Below are positions 8,266 through 16,889 of a DNA stretch of 64,000 nt, in pieces. Each line of letters begins with the position of its first letter. Position 1 is the first letter of the stretch. The notes beneath the pieces were generated by a model, which was not told the DNA's origin, ran no database searches, and was given only the letters and a program-made list of their open reading frames with translations. The stretch spans positions 186,001 to 250,000 of the forward strand of contig NZ_JAABOK010000009.1 of the NCBI RefSeq assembly GCF_009928525.1, given 5' to 3'. A program made the translations under genes and the position numbers. This DNA comes from Chitinophaga solisilvae (GTDB lineage: Bacteria > Bacteroidota > Bacteroidia > Chitinophagales > Chitinophagaceae).

Positions 8266-9009
8266 TCATATCATGTTGAGGAAATCATTTTTCCGCCGCT
8301 GGGAAACTTCCAGCCGGCTGCCGTTGCTCATCACCACGTATCCGCTTTTTCCCTTTATATAGCTTTTTATAAAGCGCATATTGATGATGGAGGTGTGATG
8401 GATACGGCAGAAGTTATTGGAGCAGAGCAGGCTCTCATAATAGCCGAGGTTGCGGGAAGAGATAATCTGTGTGTTGTTGGCCAGGTGAAAGATGGTGTAG
8501 CTGCTTTCAGCGCCGCACCAGATAATATCTTTGATGTCAACGAACTCGTATCCGTTGACGGTGGCGATGCTGATTTTTTTATCCTGTGTATTAAACTGGG
8601 CCAGGTTGTGCAGCAGGAGGTCTATATGTTCGTGTTTTCTTTTCGCGTTTATTCTTTCCCTGATATGGGTAACAGCGGCTTCAAATTCAGGGATGCCGAT
8701 AGGTTTGAGCAGGTAGTCTATGGCAGAAAACCGGACGGCTTCCACGGCGTAGCTGTTATGCGCAGTGAGGCAGACCAGTTCAAAGTTCCGGGAAGATAAT
8801 TTTCTGAGTACGTCAAACCCGGTGCCGTCGGCGATCTGAACATCGGTGAATACTACCTGCGGCTGAATGGTTTCTATCAGCTGCACGCTTTTATCGACGC
8901 TGTCTGCCGTGCCGCACAGTTCAAAGTCCGGCGCAAACTCCGCCAGCAGGCTGCATATGACCTGTAAACTGTTTTCTTCATCCTCAATAATAATCGTTCG
9001 CAAAGCCAT
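8266..9009 (-). CDS. LytTR-family response regulator
   Basis: This encodes 247 residues. The receiver domain (1-120) has the acidic pocket IIEDEENS, the phospho-acceptor region VVFTDVQIADGTGFDVL and the KPI lysine. Residues about 145-247 form a LytTR DNA-binding domain (FVDIKDIIWCGAESSYTIF, FCRIHHTSIIN, LEVSQRRK). It lies 2 bp downstream of the large sensor gene, so the two form one operon and a cognate two-component system. LytTR proteins bind pairs of short direct repeats. A candidate pair lies upstream of the operon at 12137-12166. Confidence 0.95.
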   Translation of the reverse strand: MALRTIIIEDEENSLQVICSLLAEFAPDFELCGTADSVDKSVQLIETIQPQVVFTDVQIADGTGFDVLRKLSSRNFELVCLTAHNSYAVEAVRFSAIDYLLKPIGIPEFEAAVTHIRERINAKRKHEHIDLLLHNLAQFNTQDKKISIATVNGYEFVDIKDIIWCGAESSYTIFHLANNTQIISSRNLGYYESLLCSNNFCRIHHTSIINMRFIKSYIKGKSGYVVMSNGSRLEVSQRRKNDFLNMI

Positions 9010-9011
9010 AG

Positions 9012-11981
9012 TTATTCATTTGAGAGCGGAAAGAACAGCCGGATAATAGTTCCTGTTTCCGGCAGCCCTTTTTCTTTCTTGTCTGTTATTTCGAGTTGTA
9101 TTTTATCATCCTGAAAGGTATTAATAATATTGATCCTGCTGGCGGTAATATGATTGCCTGAAGGCCGGTAGTCCGGCGAGGCATATTTCCTTTCCTTTCC
9201 GGCAGCGATGCCGATGCCATTATCTTCAATGGTGCACAGCAGGTAATTATCTGACAGGCTGAAATGAACGTTTATACGTAAGGGTTCTGTTGCGCTTGCC
9301 GGCGTACCGTGTTTTACCGCATTCTCCAGGTAGGGCTGGATAATCATAGGCGGCAGGTACAGGTCTGCAGGCACAATGCCATCTGTCACGCTGATCCGGA
9401 ATTGCATCCGTTCTCCCAGTCTTAACTTTTCAAGATCCAGATACAGCTGCAGGATCTTCAGCTCTTCTTCCAGCGTCAGATCTGCAGTAGTGCTGAGGTG
9501 GAGTATTTCCCGCATCAGCGTGGCAAATTTATGAAGATATAAATTGGCATTGGTAATATTTGCCTGAAGAATATAATGCTGAATAGAGCTGAGGCAGTTG
9601 AAGATAAAATGTGGGTTGATCTGCGCTTTCAGGCCCATCAGTTCCATGTCAGCCATTCTTTTCCGCAGCTGATAGGTTTTGTTGGTCTGCCGCTGGCGGA
9701 AGATAAAATAGCTGTAGATGATACCGCCGGTGAGCAGGATGGCCAGTATAAAAGCCGCAGCCATGAACCACTGGGTTTTCCAGAACGGCGGCGCCACCAC
9801 CACGGTCATATTCCTGACCTGATTGCTTTTGTTACCCCAGCGGTCGATGGTCCTTACTTCGAAGGTATGTATGCCAAAGGGCAGCTGGGAGAACTCCAGC
9901 AGGTTGTTGGCGGAGTTGATCCAGCCGGTGTCCAGGTTGCGGAAGCGGTATTGGTAGCTGAGCTGCTTACCGCTACGGAAGGAGATACCGGACAGGTGTA
10001 TACGCAGCAGATTTTTGCGGTAGTCAATCCTGACGGTGTCCTGGTAGGGCATTTCGGCATCTCCGTTGATGATGCTGCTGATATTGATTAACGGGTGAGG
10101 GATAGCCTGCCGGTTATTATTCCGGGGAATAAAGCAGAGGCCCTCACTGGTAGCGATGGCCAGGTATTTCCCGCTGAGGGCGGTCTGGTTGGCATCCGGG
10201 GAAATAAGTCCGTCGTTTTCATCAATATTATAGAGGGTGTAGGAGAGTGCGCCGGATTGCCATTTGTAGATGAGGCGGGAAACGCCCTTGTCAGTGGAAA
10301 CCCAGGCCGTATCGCCTTCGGTCAGAATATGTTTGCACAGGTTGCTGGCCAGCCCGTCTTTTCTACGGATAGTAGTCAGCTTTCCGTCTTTCAGTATGAC
10401 CACGCCCTGCTGGGTGGCCAGCCAGATGGCAGAATCCGGGGCGATGGCAATGTGCTTGATGCTTTCGCCGAGTCCGGGATAGGTATCTTTCAGGCTGATA
10501 ATGGAATCATTCACCAGGGTATACAGGCCGTTGAGGGTGCCCCAGTATACCTGCGGACCGATACCGTTGATACAGGTGGTTCTTTGCGCAAAAAACTTTT
10601 TGTGCTCCCCGCTCTGTGGTGTAAAGGTGAAGGCGCCGAAGCCGGTCGCCAGGTATACGAGTGTATCCGAAGCAATATAGGTAGCTTTTACCCCCATCCA
10701 GGAAACGAGGGTACGGCTTTTATTATCGGGCATCACCAGGTGCAGGCCGTAATCGCTGGCTACGAGCAGCTGCCGCTGTTTGTATGGCCGTATATCCAGG
10801 ATACGGTTGTTGCGGTTTTCGTGCGGCTGTATATTAACGGGTTTATACTGACGGTTATCTTTTTCAAACGACAGCAGCTCTCCGTTTCCGAATCCTGCTA
10901 TCAGCGGGCGGAACGGGGTGGCGGTGAGGCATTTTACTTCTTTCTGGATAGGGTCGCTGGTGCCGGTGTTGTAATGCGCCTCCAGGTCAGGCAGATAATA
11001 TACGCCTTCTGCATGTGTAGTTATCCAGTAGCCGTTTTCCCTGTCTTTAATAAGGCCGGTACAGTATACTTTCGGGAAAAAGCTGCGTACGGTTCTGGCC
11101 GGGGACCTGAAGTGCTGCACCTGCAGCAGGCCTTTGTTCCTGGTACAGAGCCACAGCGTGTTGCTGTTTTCCAGGTAGATAGCGTTTACATCTACATATT
11201 GCAGCCCCAGCGGTCTGAGGGAAAACAGCAATTTCATATGGTTGCCATCGGCTTCAAAAACGGAATCTGTACAGAAAACAATGTCGTTGCGCTGGCGGTC
11301 TACGGCAATCAGGGATTTCAGCATCAGCGGAAGAAACCCGCCGTGGTTACTGCTGGGAAATGAATAGGAGACAGTTTTTCCGCTGTTGTAATTTTTGACG
11401 GATAAGCCGTAATTACTGGCATCTCTGACAGAAAAGTAGTATCCTGTTTTAGCAGAAACACCTTTCAGAAAGGGCAGCGGGGAGGAAATATGCCTGACGG
11501 TGATGATGGTCCGCTTAAACTGCCATTGTCCGGATATATTGGGCGACTGATAATAGCCGTATTTTTCAGTAAGTCCTTCGGTAAAACCTGACAGCAGCTG
11601 TATGGAATTGGTGATCGGATCTTCAGTAATAGAAATCACGCCCTTAAAATCATTCATCTGTCTGATGGCGCCGTTATAGAACACGGACACGAGGCCTGAC
11701 AGGGATATAAACCAGATGTTGTTATGTCTGTCAAGGTATAGCTTGAGTATTTCATTATCCGGCAGGCCGTCTTCCCGGGAAAAATTCCTGAAGGTTTTAC
11801 CATCAAAGCGGCTCACGCCCTGGCTGGTGGCAAACCAGATATAGCCATTTTTGTCCTGCAGGGCATCATAAACAGCACTGCCGGCCAGTCCATCTCTAAC
11901 GGTATAGCGGGTGAATGCCGGATTCTGCGAAAAGCTGCGTTGGCCGAGCAGCAGCAGAAGTATAAGTACAATCCTGTGCAT
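9012..11981 (-). CDS. Two-component sensor kinase with Reg_prop/Y_Y_Y sensor and His_kinase domain
   Basis: This encodes 989 residues with a signal peptide. Residues about 25-620 contain two-component propeller repeats (for example KNGYIWFATSQGVSRFDG), and a Y_Y_Y domain follows (SYQYRFRNLDTGWINS). One transmembrane helix lies at about 734-762. The cytoplasmic part is the LytS/YehU-type kinase: the phospho-acceptor His near 790 in INPHFIFNCLSSIQHY, then the ATPase motifs ENAVKHG and IEDNGIGI. Its own response regulator follows after 2 bp. The periplasmic propeller probably detects an oligosaccharide or another extracellular ligand, as in PUL sensors, but no target cluster is directly adjacent. 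Confidence 0.94.
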   Translation of the reverse strand: MHRIVLILLLLLGQRSFSQNPAFTRYTVRDGLAGSAVYDALQDKNGYIWFATSQGVSRFDGKTFRNFSREDGLPDNEILKLYLDRHNNIWFISLSGLVSVFYNGAIRQMNDFKGVISITEDPITNSIQLLSGFTEGLTEKYGYYQSPNISGQWQFKRTIITVRHISSPLPFLKGVSAKTGYYFSVRDASNYGLSVKNYNSGKTVSYSFPSSNHGGFLPLMLKSLIAVDRQRNDIVFCTDSVFEADGNHMKLLFSLRPLGLQYVDVNAIYLENSNTLWLCTRNKGLLQVQHFRSPARTVRSFFPKVYCTGLIKDRENGYWITTHAEGVYYLPDLEAHYNTGTSDPIQKEVKCLTATPFRPLIAGFGNGELLSFEKDNRQYKPVNIQPHENRNNRILDIRPYKQRQLLVASDYGLHLVMPDNKSRTLVSWMGVKATYIASDTLVYLATGFGAFTFTPQSGEHKKFFAQRTTCINGIGPQVYWGTLNGLYTLVNDSIISLKDTYPGLGESIKHIAIAPDSAIWLATQQGVVILKDGKLTTIRRKDGLASNLCKHILTEGDTAWVSTDKGVSRLIYKWQSGALSYTLYNIDENDGLISPDANQTALSGKYLAIATSEGLCFIPRNNNRQAIPHPLINISSIINGDAEMPYQDTVRIDYRKNLLRIHLSGISFRSGKQLSYQYRFRNLDTGWINSANNLLEFSQLPFGIHTFEVRTIDRWGNKSNQVRNMTVVVAPPFWKTQWFMAAAFILAILLTGGIIYSYFIFRQRQTNKTYQLRKRMADMELMGLKAQINPHFIFNCLSSIQHYILQANITNANLYLHKFATLMREILHLSTTADLTLEEELKILQLYLDLEKLRLGERMQFRISVTDGIVPADLYLPPMIIQPYLENAVKHGTPASATEPLRINVHFSLSDNYLLCTIEDNGIGIAAGKERKYASPDYRPSGNHITASRINIINTFQDDKIQLEITDKKEKGLPETGTIIRLFFPLSNE

Positions 11982-12444
11982 TAAGCCGGTTTCTTAAGGG
12001 TAACAAGTAATAAAAGATTTGTTCTGGTTATAGGCACAAGTAGTTACAATAGTAATGAGTTCATCCACAATTTATTTCAGTTCTGTTGGTGATAAAAGTA
12101 GAAATAATATAGAATAAGTCAAAATAAACTTAACAAGCTGCAGTTATTGACGGGAGGCTGCAGTTGTTAAATACTACTTCCCCGGACAGAAACCACGCGC
12201 TATTTTTACACCATAAGAGAGACCACTGCTGCCGGGTCGGCAGCCTCTTCTTCCGCCCATTCTATCATCACAATTATCACCAGGAAATACATGCGCATCA
12301 TCTACCCGGAAGACGGGCATGTATTCTGGTTTTTATTAGTCAGATAAAGGTAATGGTAATGCCCGTAAATGATATGCTGTAGTGAACCAGCGCGCTGTAT
12401 TCCCGCCTTTTTCACCTTAACTATGAAAACCAAACACAAACCAT
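11982..12444. other. Divergent intergenic region upstream of the sensor gene, with repeat motif
   Basis: This 463-bp AT-rich region contains an interrupted inverted repeat at 12130-12170 and the direct repeat CTGCAGTTRTT. The 72-codon open frame at 12164-12382 is His-rich with no homology that I recognise, and is not supported as a gene. Nothing else is clear. Confidence 0.4.
12130..12170. promoter_or_regulatory. Candidate LytTR operator: paired direct and inverted repeats
   Basis: CTGCAGTTATT (12138) and CTGCAGTTGTT (12158) are direct repeats 20 bp apart, near the roughly two-turn spacing seen for LytTR sites such as AgrA's. The same segment is also an inverted repeat: TTAACAAGCTGCAG at 12130-12143 against CTGCAGTTGTTAA at 12158-12170, with one bulge. 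It lies about 150 bp upstream of the sensor-kinase start, suggesting autoregulation. Confidence 0.35.
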
Positions 12445-12726
12445 ATGAAAACGACAACATGGCTCCGTACGGGAGTTGCCGGTATGCTTATACTGGCTGC
12501 AGCAGCTGGCTGTAAAAAATCAGCGGATGACATTGTACCGCCACCCACTGCGGAAGATCAACGTCAGGCTGAAATCGAGTCTGTCCGCACTTTTCTGGTA
12601 AAAAAATACCAGATGAAAAATGAGGACGTAGGCTTTGATCAGAAGAACAAATATTTCTCCATGCATCAGATTAATGTTCTCAGTTATGAAGATGCCCTTA
12701 TTGAATACCGGGCCATTAAAAAGTAG
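12445..12726 (+). CDS. Small lipoprotein of unknown function
   Basis: This encodes 93 residues with a lipoprotein signal ending AAAGC (Cys23 lipidated). A short charged region follows, with a predicted helix (EDQRQAEIESVRTFLVKKYQMKNEDVGF). No family is recognised. The next gene starts 4 bp after its stop, so the two form an operon. Confidence 0.75.
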   Translation: MKTTTWLRTGVAGMLILAAAAGCKKSADDIVPPPTAEDQRQAEIESVRTFLVKKYQMKNEDVGFDQKNKYFSMHQINVLSYEDALIEYRAIKK

Positions 12727-12730
12727 GATC

Positions 12731-13777
12731 ATGAGAAGATTAACCAATATAGCTTTAGCCTGCCTGGCAGTACTGGGCATGGCATTACCCGCACAAGCCA
12801 GCTTCTTTGTACAGGCTTTTACCATTACAGGCGCCAATCAGAATAATAAACTGGTGGTACCTGATGCCACAAAACCTACTAAGTTTTCTGCTTCCTACAG
12901 CCTGGGGTATCTTGCTGACGGACAATTCAACTTTATCACGGTAGATGTGGTATATATTGCCAACGATCAGAGTGAAACCCTGGTACTGGGTGCTTCCAAA
13001 CAGGTCTCCGCCACCCAGCCTCCTTATTCCGGTTCGATAGACCTGACCCTGCCGGCCAATAAAACAGCCGGAAGAATCATGCTGCGGATGACAGCGCTCA
13101 ATCCGCAGACAATGGTGACCTACAGCACCAACAGCTACGGTATTGAAATAGGACCGGCCATACCCACTAATCCCATGACCGGCCTGCTGCGCACATGGAG
13201 GGAAAGTATATTTCCCGCCGGCCAGCTGTATTTCAATCCGCCTCCGGAAGAATTTAAAAAGCCTTCAATGGTAGCTGTATACATCACCGTGGCGCCTAAC
13301 GGCAAAACGTTTGACCTGTATGCAGATCCGGCCAACACGCCAGGATGGGACCTGCACGATAAATTATTACCGGACGGCAACTACGTTCTCCTGCATGCAT
13401 TCTTTGCCTACAGCCAGCAGGAAACCAACACCGTGCCCGTATACCGCTACATTAAAAAAGAAAATAACCTGGTAACACTCTTCTCGATTCATCCGCAGGA
13501 TGAAACCATCTGGACAAAAACCGGTGTTGCATTTTATGCCTATTCTTCCCGTATCAGAAGAGAAGGCCCTAATCCACCACCCAGCTCTGTAACAATAAAA
13601 CACGTCTTCGCCAAGAGAAGTGCTGACCGCAATTTTTATGCTCCTTACTTCCCCGAAGATAAAAGCACCTCAGAGTGGTTCCCCCCTGATGTAATAGATC
13701 CTGTAACAGGCGTTATTGTACGTAATATTGCGTACTTCGCTGACTTCAATGCATTCGCATCGTATATAACAAAATAA
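12731..13777 (+). CDS. Exported protein of unknown function, paired with the upstream lipoprotein
   Basis: This encodes 348 residues from ATG 12731 (MRRLTNIALACLAVLGM), immediately after the lipoprotein stop; earlier in-frame ATGs lie inside that gene. A signal peptide is cleaved near AQASF. The protein is Pro/Thr/Asn-rich and probably beta-rich, with segments such as AVYITVAPNGKTFDLYADP. It has no sorting domain and no known fold that I can name. The pair may form a periplasmic or surface complex. A large palindrome fills the gap to the convergent TonB-receptor gene. Confidence 0.75.
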   Translation: MRRLTNIALACLAVLGMALPAQASFFVQAFTITGANQNNKLVVPDATKPTKFSASYSLGYLADGQFNFITVDVVYIANDQSETLVLGASKQVSATQPPYSGSIDLTLPANKTAGRIMLRMTALNPQTMVTYSTNSYGIEIGPAIPTNPMTGLLRTWRESIFPAGQLYFNPPPEEFKKPSMVAVYITVAPNGKTFDLYADPANTPGWDLHDKLLPDGNYVLLHAFFAYSQQETNTVPVYRYIKKENNLVTLFSIHPQDETIWTKTGVAFYAYSSRIRREGPNPPPSSVTIKHVFAKRSADRNFYAPYFPEDKSTSEWFPPDVIDPVTGVIVRNIAYFADFNAFASYITK

Positions 13778-13790
13778 CACGGATCATTTT

Positions 13791-13906
13791 TTTATTTTAT
13801 TATTTAGTTATTTGAGATTTATATAAAAGCGAAGACCTGAGCGTATATTATTCCGCTCAGGTCTTCGCTTTTATATAAATCTCAAATAACTAAATAATAA
13901 AATAAA
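13791..13906. repeat. Long intergenic palindrome, copy C
   Basis: Arms 13791-13843 and 13854-13906 (53 nt) pair perfectly around a 10-nt loop. The outer arm is of the TTATTTGAGATTT type and the inner core is AAAAGCGAAGACCTGAGCG. Most of the right arm is repeated just downstream (see the next entry). It lies between convergent genes. Confidence 0.97.
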
Positions 13907-13945
13907 CAGGTCTTCGCTTTTATATAAATCTCAAATAACTAAATA
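13858..13945. repeat. Tandem duplication of the right arm of palindrome C
   Basis: The 39-nt segment 13858-13896 (starting CAGGTCTTCGC) recurs at 13907-13945, a direct repeat with 49-nt period. The left arm can therefore pair with either right arm. The duplication suggests replication slippage or partial duplication at the hairpin. Confidence 0.93.
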
Positions 13946-13964
13946 AAAAAATAAAAAAATATTT

Positions 13965-16727
13965 TTAGAGGTTCAGTTCCAGTCTGGCAAACAGGAACCT
14001 GCCGTTATAGCCGAACTGTGTAGCACGGCGGCTGTACAGGAACTGGTTGTTGGTGGTGTTATTTGGATTTTCTACCAGGTCAGGGTAAATATCCAGGATG
14101 TTGTTGGCTCCGATACTCAGTTTCAGTTCCTTCAGCAGTTTATATCCTATTGCCACATCGGTTACTACTTTAGGCTGGAAGGTCTGGAAGAAGGCGGGTT
14201 CGTTGGTGGCTTCTTCCACGCTGCCGAAATATACATTGCGAACGAAGGCATTGAATTTACGGATGTTGTAGGAGAGGGTAAGATTGATTTTTTCTCTGGG
14301 CACGCTTCTTTCCAGGTAGATGCGGCTGGTGCGGCTGAAGTAGATATTTTCTTTGCCGGCCAGTTTCTCGGATGCTTTGATTGCGCCTACCTGCTGTGTG
14401 GAAGATACGGTAGCGGCGAGGTCGGCGCGGAAGTTACCCTTACCCATACGCGTACCGTAAGTGAGTACCAGGTCTATCCCTTTTGTTTCTGAGTTGATGG
14501 CATTGGCGAAGAATGCGGCTTTGTTGGCATTGGCCTGCTGCAGCAGCTTATAGATTTCCTTATCGGTTTCTGATGCGTTCGGGGCATTGCTGCCGGAGAA
14601 CTGATCGGTATATACGATGCGGTCATCGATGTGTGTGAAGTAGCCGTCTATGGTGAGGTTGAATTTCCCAAAGCGGCTGGTGATGCCGGCGCTGAAGCTC
14701 TTGGATTTCTCCGGTTTCAGTTGCGGGATGCCGAGCAGCTGTGCGGGGCGGCTGTCGTTGGTAAAGGTTCCTACTTCATACGGAAGGCCGTCTACGAACA
14801 GGGTGGCGGTATTGGAAAAGAAGCGCTGATGCAGGGAGGGGGCGCGGAAGCCGGTGCTGCCGGAGGCGCGCAGGGCGGTTTGTTCGCTCAGTTTATACCT
14901 GGCCGTTAGTTTACCGTTGAACGTAGAGCCGAAGTCGTTATAGTTTTCGAATCTGGCGGCGGCGCCCAGCAGGAACTTACTGCTGAAGTTCAGCTCTGCA
15001 TCGGCATATCCGGCGATGGCGCTGCGGGTGGCGTCTACGGCATTTTCCGGGCGGAAGCCGGGGAATACCTGTGCGCCGCCGGGTCTTGCAGTACCGTCAG
15101 GGCTGAACCGGGTGTTGATAGATCCCTGCGGATCGGGTACCAGTATGGGGTTTCCGCCGCCGTCGGTACCTATTTTAGTAGCCCGGCCGTAGTCGGTATA
15201 CGAGTTTTCTGCGCCGGCGATCAGCTTGTAGCGTTCAAAGCGGTGTTCTGCGCCGAAGCTGATATCCAGGCCGCTTAGTACATCCACTCTGCGGGAGAAG
15301 TCAAGGTTGGTAGTATTCTGGGTGAATACCGGTCCGCCAGCCTTGAAGCGGGTCGGAGAGGCTTTCTCCATGGAGGCGTTCAGCGAGTTTTCTACGCTGA
15401 AGTTAAATTCATTCTGGCCGTAGGCATTGCTGAGATCTACCTTCCATTCGCCGAGTTTTCCGCGTATTCCCAGGGCGAGGGACCGGTCGTAAATGTCGGA
15501 ATGAATTTCAGGCAGAAAGCCCAGCGGGTAAATATCGATGATATTCCGGCTGTCGTGCGGCAGGCGATACACGCCTGCGGCCTGGCCGTTGCGGTAGCCG
15601 AATCCGCCGAACGCGTAGATCTCTGCTTCGTTTTCCAGCGGCAGGCTGGCATTCATAAATACCTGGCTGCTGCGCAGTCTGGATTGCCCTGCCCGCATAC
15701 GTATATCGTTGCGGGTGATCTTGTTGGCTACCAGGAAGGAATCTGATTTATCGGCCCCGCCGGGATAGGTACGGTAAACCGGACCTACCCAGGGACCTGA
15801 TCGGTTGGTATAATTCCGGAAGTCGAATGAGCCGCCTATATTGACGAATCCTCCTTTGCTGCCCAGCGGTATGCCATAGTTGACGGCCGTCTGCAGCGTT
15901 TGCCCGTCTATGCCCTTATCCGCTTTCGGCGTAACATTGGCGCCGGTGGTAACGTTAACGGATAAACGGTTGACGGTACTTTTCAGGATGATGTTGATCA
16001 CTCCGGCGATAGCGTCTGAGCCGTATTGCGCGGCGGCTCCGTCGCGCAGGATTTCTATCCTGTCAATGGCGGCGGTGGGGATGGCATTCATATCTGTGCC
16101 TACGGCGCCACGGCCGAAGGTACCGTTTACATTGACAAGCGCGGTATTGTGCCGTCTTTTGCCATTCACCAGCACCAGCACCTGATCGGGACCGAGGCCA
16201 CGCAGCGAGGCGGGGTCAATATGATCCGTACCATCGGCTACGGTCTGCGTACCCGAACTGAAAGACGGCGCCACATAATTCAGTATCTGGTTGATAGATA
16301 CCTGCGGTGCATCTGAAACAATACGTTTTACATCGATCACATCTACCGGCACAGGTGTTTCTGTCTGCGTGCGCGGCAGGTTACGGGAGCCGAGTACCAC
16401 CAGCTCACTGATGTTGGCGCCTTCTGCAAGCGTAAAATCCAGCTGCAGCACCTGCCCCGGAGATAACACAATATCCCTGCGGAGCGTGGCTAATCCGATA
16501 TGGCTGGCGCTGACAGTATACGCGCCCGGCGACAGACTGATGCTGTATCTTCCTTCAGCATTCGTATAAGCGCCCTTACTGGTTTTTTCAACATGTATGG
16601 TCACACCCTGCAATGGCCCCCTGCTATCGGAGACCTTGCCCTGTACAGTAGCATTCTGTGCGCGTGCCGGGAGAACAAAACATAAAATACATGCCCATAA
16701 TAATAAGGAGTAAACGGGTTTCGGCAT
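13965..16727 (-). CDS. TonB-dependent outer-membrane receptor
   Basis: This encodes 920 residues. After the signal peptide (ending ARAQ) comes a carboxypeptidase regulatory-like domain (about 25-105: VQGKVSDSRGPLQGVTIHVE). A plug domain follows at about 115-250 (LRGLGPDQVLVLVNGKRR, EILRDGAAAQYGSDAIAGVI), then a beta-barrel ending in FLFARLELNL. The plug and barrel style is that of classic TonB receptors, not SusC, so the substrate may be a metal complex or small molecule. It lies downstream of a SusC/SusD pair on the same strand, but palindrome D separates it, so it may be transcribed separately. Confidence 0.92.
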   Translation of the reverse strand: MPKPVYSLLLWACILCFVLPARAQNATVQGKVSDSRGPLQGVTIHVEKTSKGAYTNAEGRYSISLSPGAYTVSASHIGLATLRRDIVLSPGQVLQLDFTLAEGANISELVVLGSRNLPRTQTETPVPVDVIDVKRIVSDAPQVSINQILNYVAPSFSSGTQTVADGTDHIDPASLRGLGPDQVLVLVNGKRRHNTALVNVNGTFGRGAVGTDMNAIPTAAIDRIEILRDGAAAQYGSDAIAGVINIILKSTVNRLSVNVTTGANVTPKADKGIDGQTLQTAVNYGIPLGSKGGFVNIGGSFDFRNYTNRSGPWVGPVYRTYPGGADKSDSFLVANKITRNDIRMRAGQSRLRSSQVFMNASLPLENEAEIYAFGGFGYRNGQAAGVYRLPHDSRNIIDIYPLGFLPEIHSDIYDRSLALGIRGKLGEWKVDLSNAYGQNEFNFSVENSLNASMEKASPTRFKAGGPVFTQNTTNLDFSRRVDVLSGLDISFGAEHRFERYKLIAGAENSYTDYGRATKIGTDGGGNPILVPDPQGSINTRFSPDGTARPGGAQVFPGFRPENAVDATRSAIAGYADAELNFSSKFLLGAAARFENYNDFGSTFNGKLTARYKLSEQTALRASGSTGFRAPSLHQRFFSNTATLFVDGLPYEVGTFTNDSRPAQLLGIPQLKPEKSKSFSAGITSRFGKFNLTIDGYFTHIDDRIVYTDQFSGSNAPNASETDKEIYKLLQQANANKAAFFANAINSETKGIDLVLTYGTRMGKGNFRADLAATVSSTQQVGAIKASEKLAGKENIYFSRTSRIYLERSVPREKINLTLSYNIRKFNAFVRNVYFGSVEEATNEPAFFQTFQPKVVTDVAIGYKLLKELKLSIGANNILDIYPDLVENPNNTTNNQFLYSRRATQFGYNGRFLFARLELNL

Positions 16728-16764
16728 TGTTTGGCAGATTTTGGTATACCATAATCTACGTAAA

Positions 16765-16889
16765 ATTTGTTTATTTTTTTATTTAATTATTTGAGATTTA
16801 AAATGCAGCGGAGAACATTGGCGGATATTTACGCTATGTTCTCCGCTGCATTTTAAATCTCAAATAATTAAATAAAAAAATAAACAAAT
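16765..16889. repeat. Long intergenic palindrome, copy D
   Basis: Arms 16765-16818 and 16836-16889 (54 nt) are perfectly complementary around a 17-nt loop. The outer arm is TTATTTGAGATTT-like and the core is AAATGCAGCGGAGAACAT. It lies between two same-strand genes, SusD upstream and the TonB receptor downstream. Its right end overlaps the first base of the SusD stop codon. It could attenuate read-through from the susCD pair. Confidence 0.97.

Noticed and set aside
10095..11363. A 422-codon frame on the plus strand, opposite the sensor-kinase gene
   Set aside because: It lies entirely antisense to a gene with clear domains; its sequence has no domain logic. Long antisense frames are common in GC-richer coding DNA.
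12164..12382. A 72-codon open frame in the divergent gap upstream of the sensor kinase
   Set aside because: It is His-rich with no signal or recognised domain, overlaps the repeat region and has no visible translation signal; likely chance.
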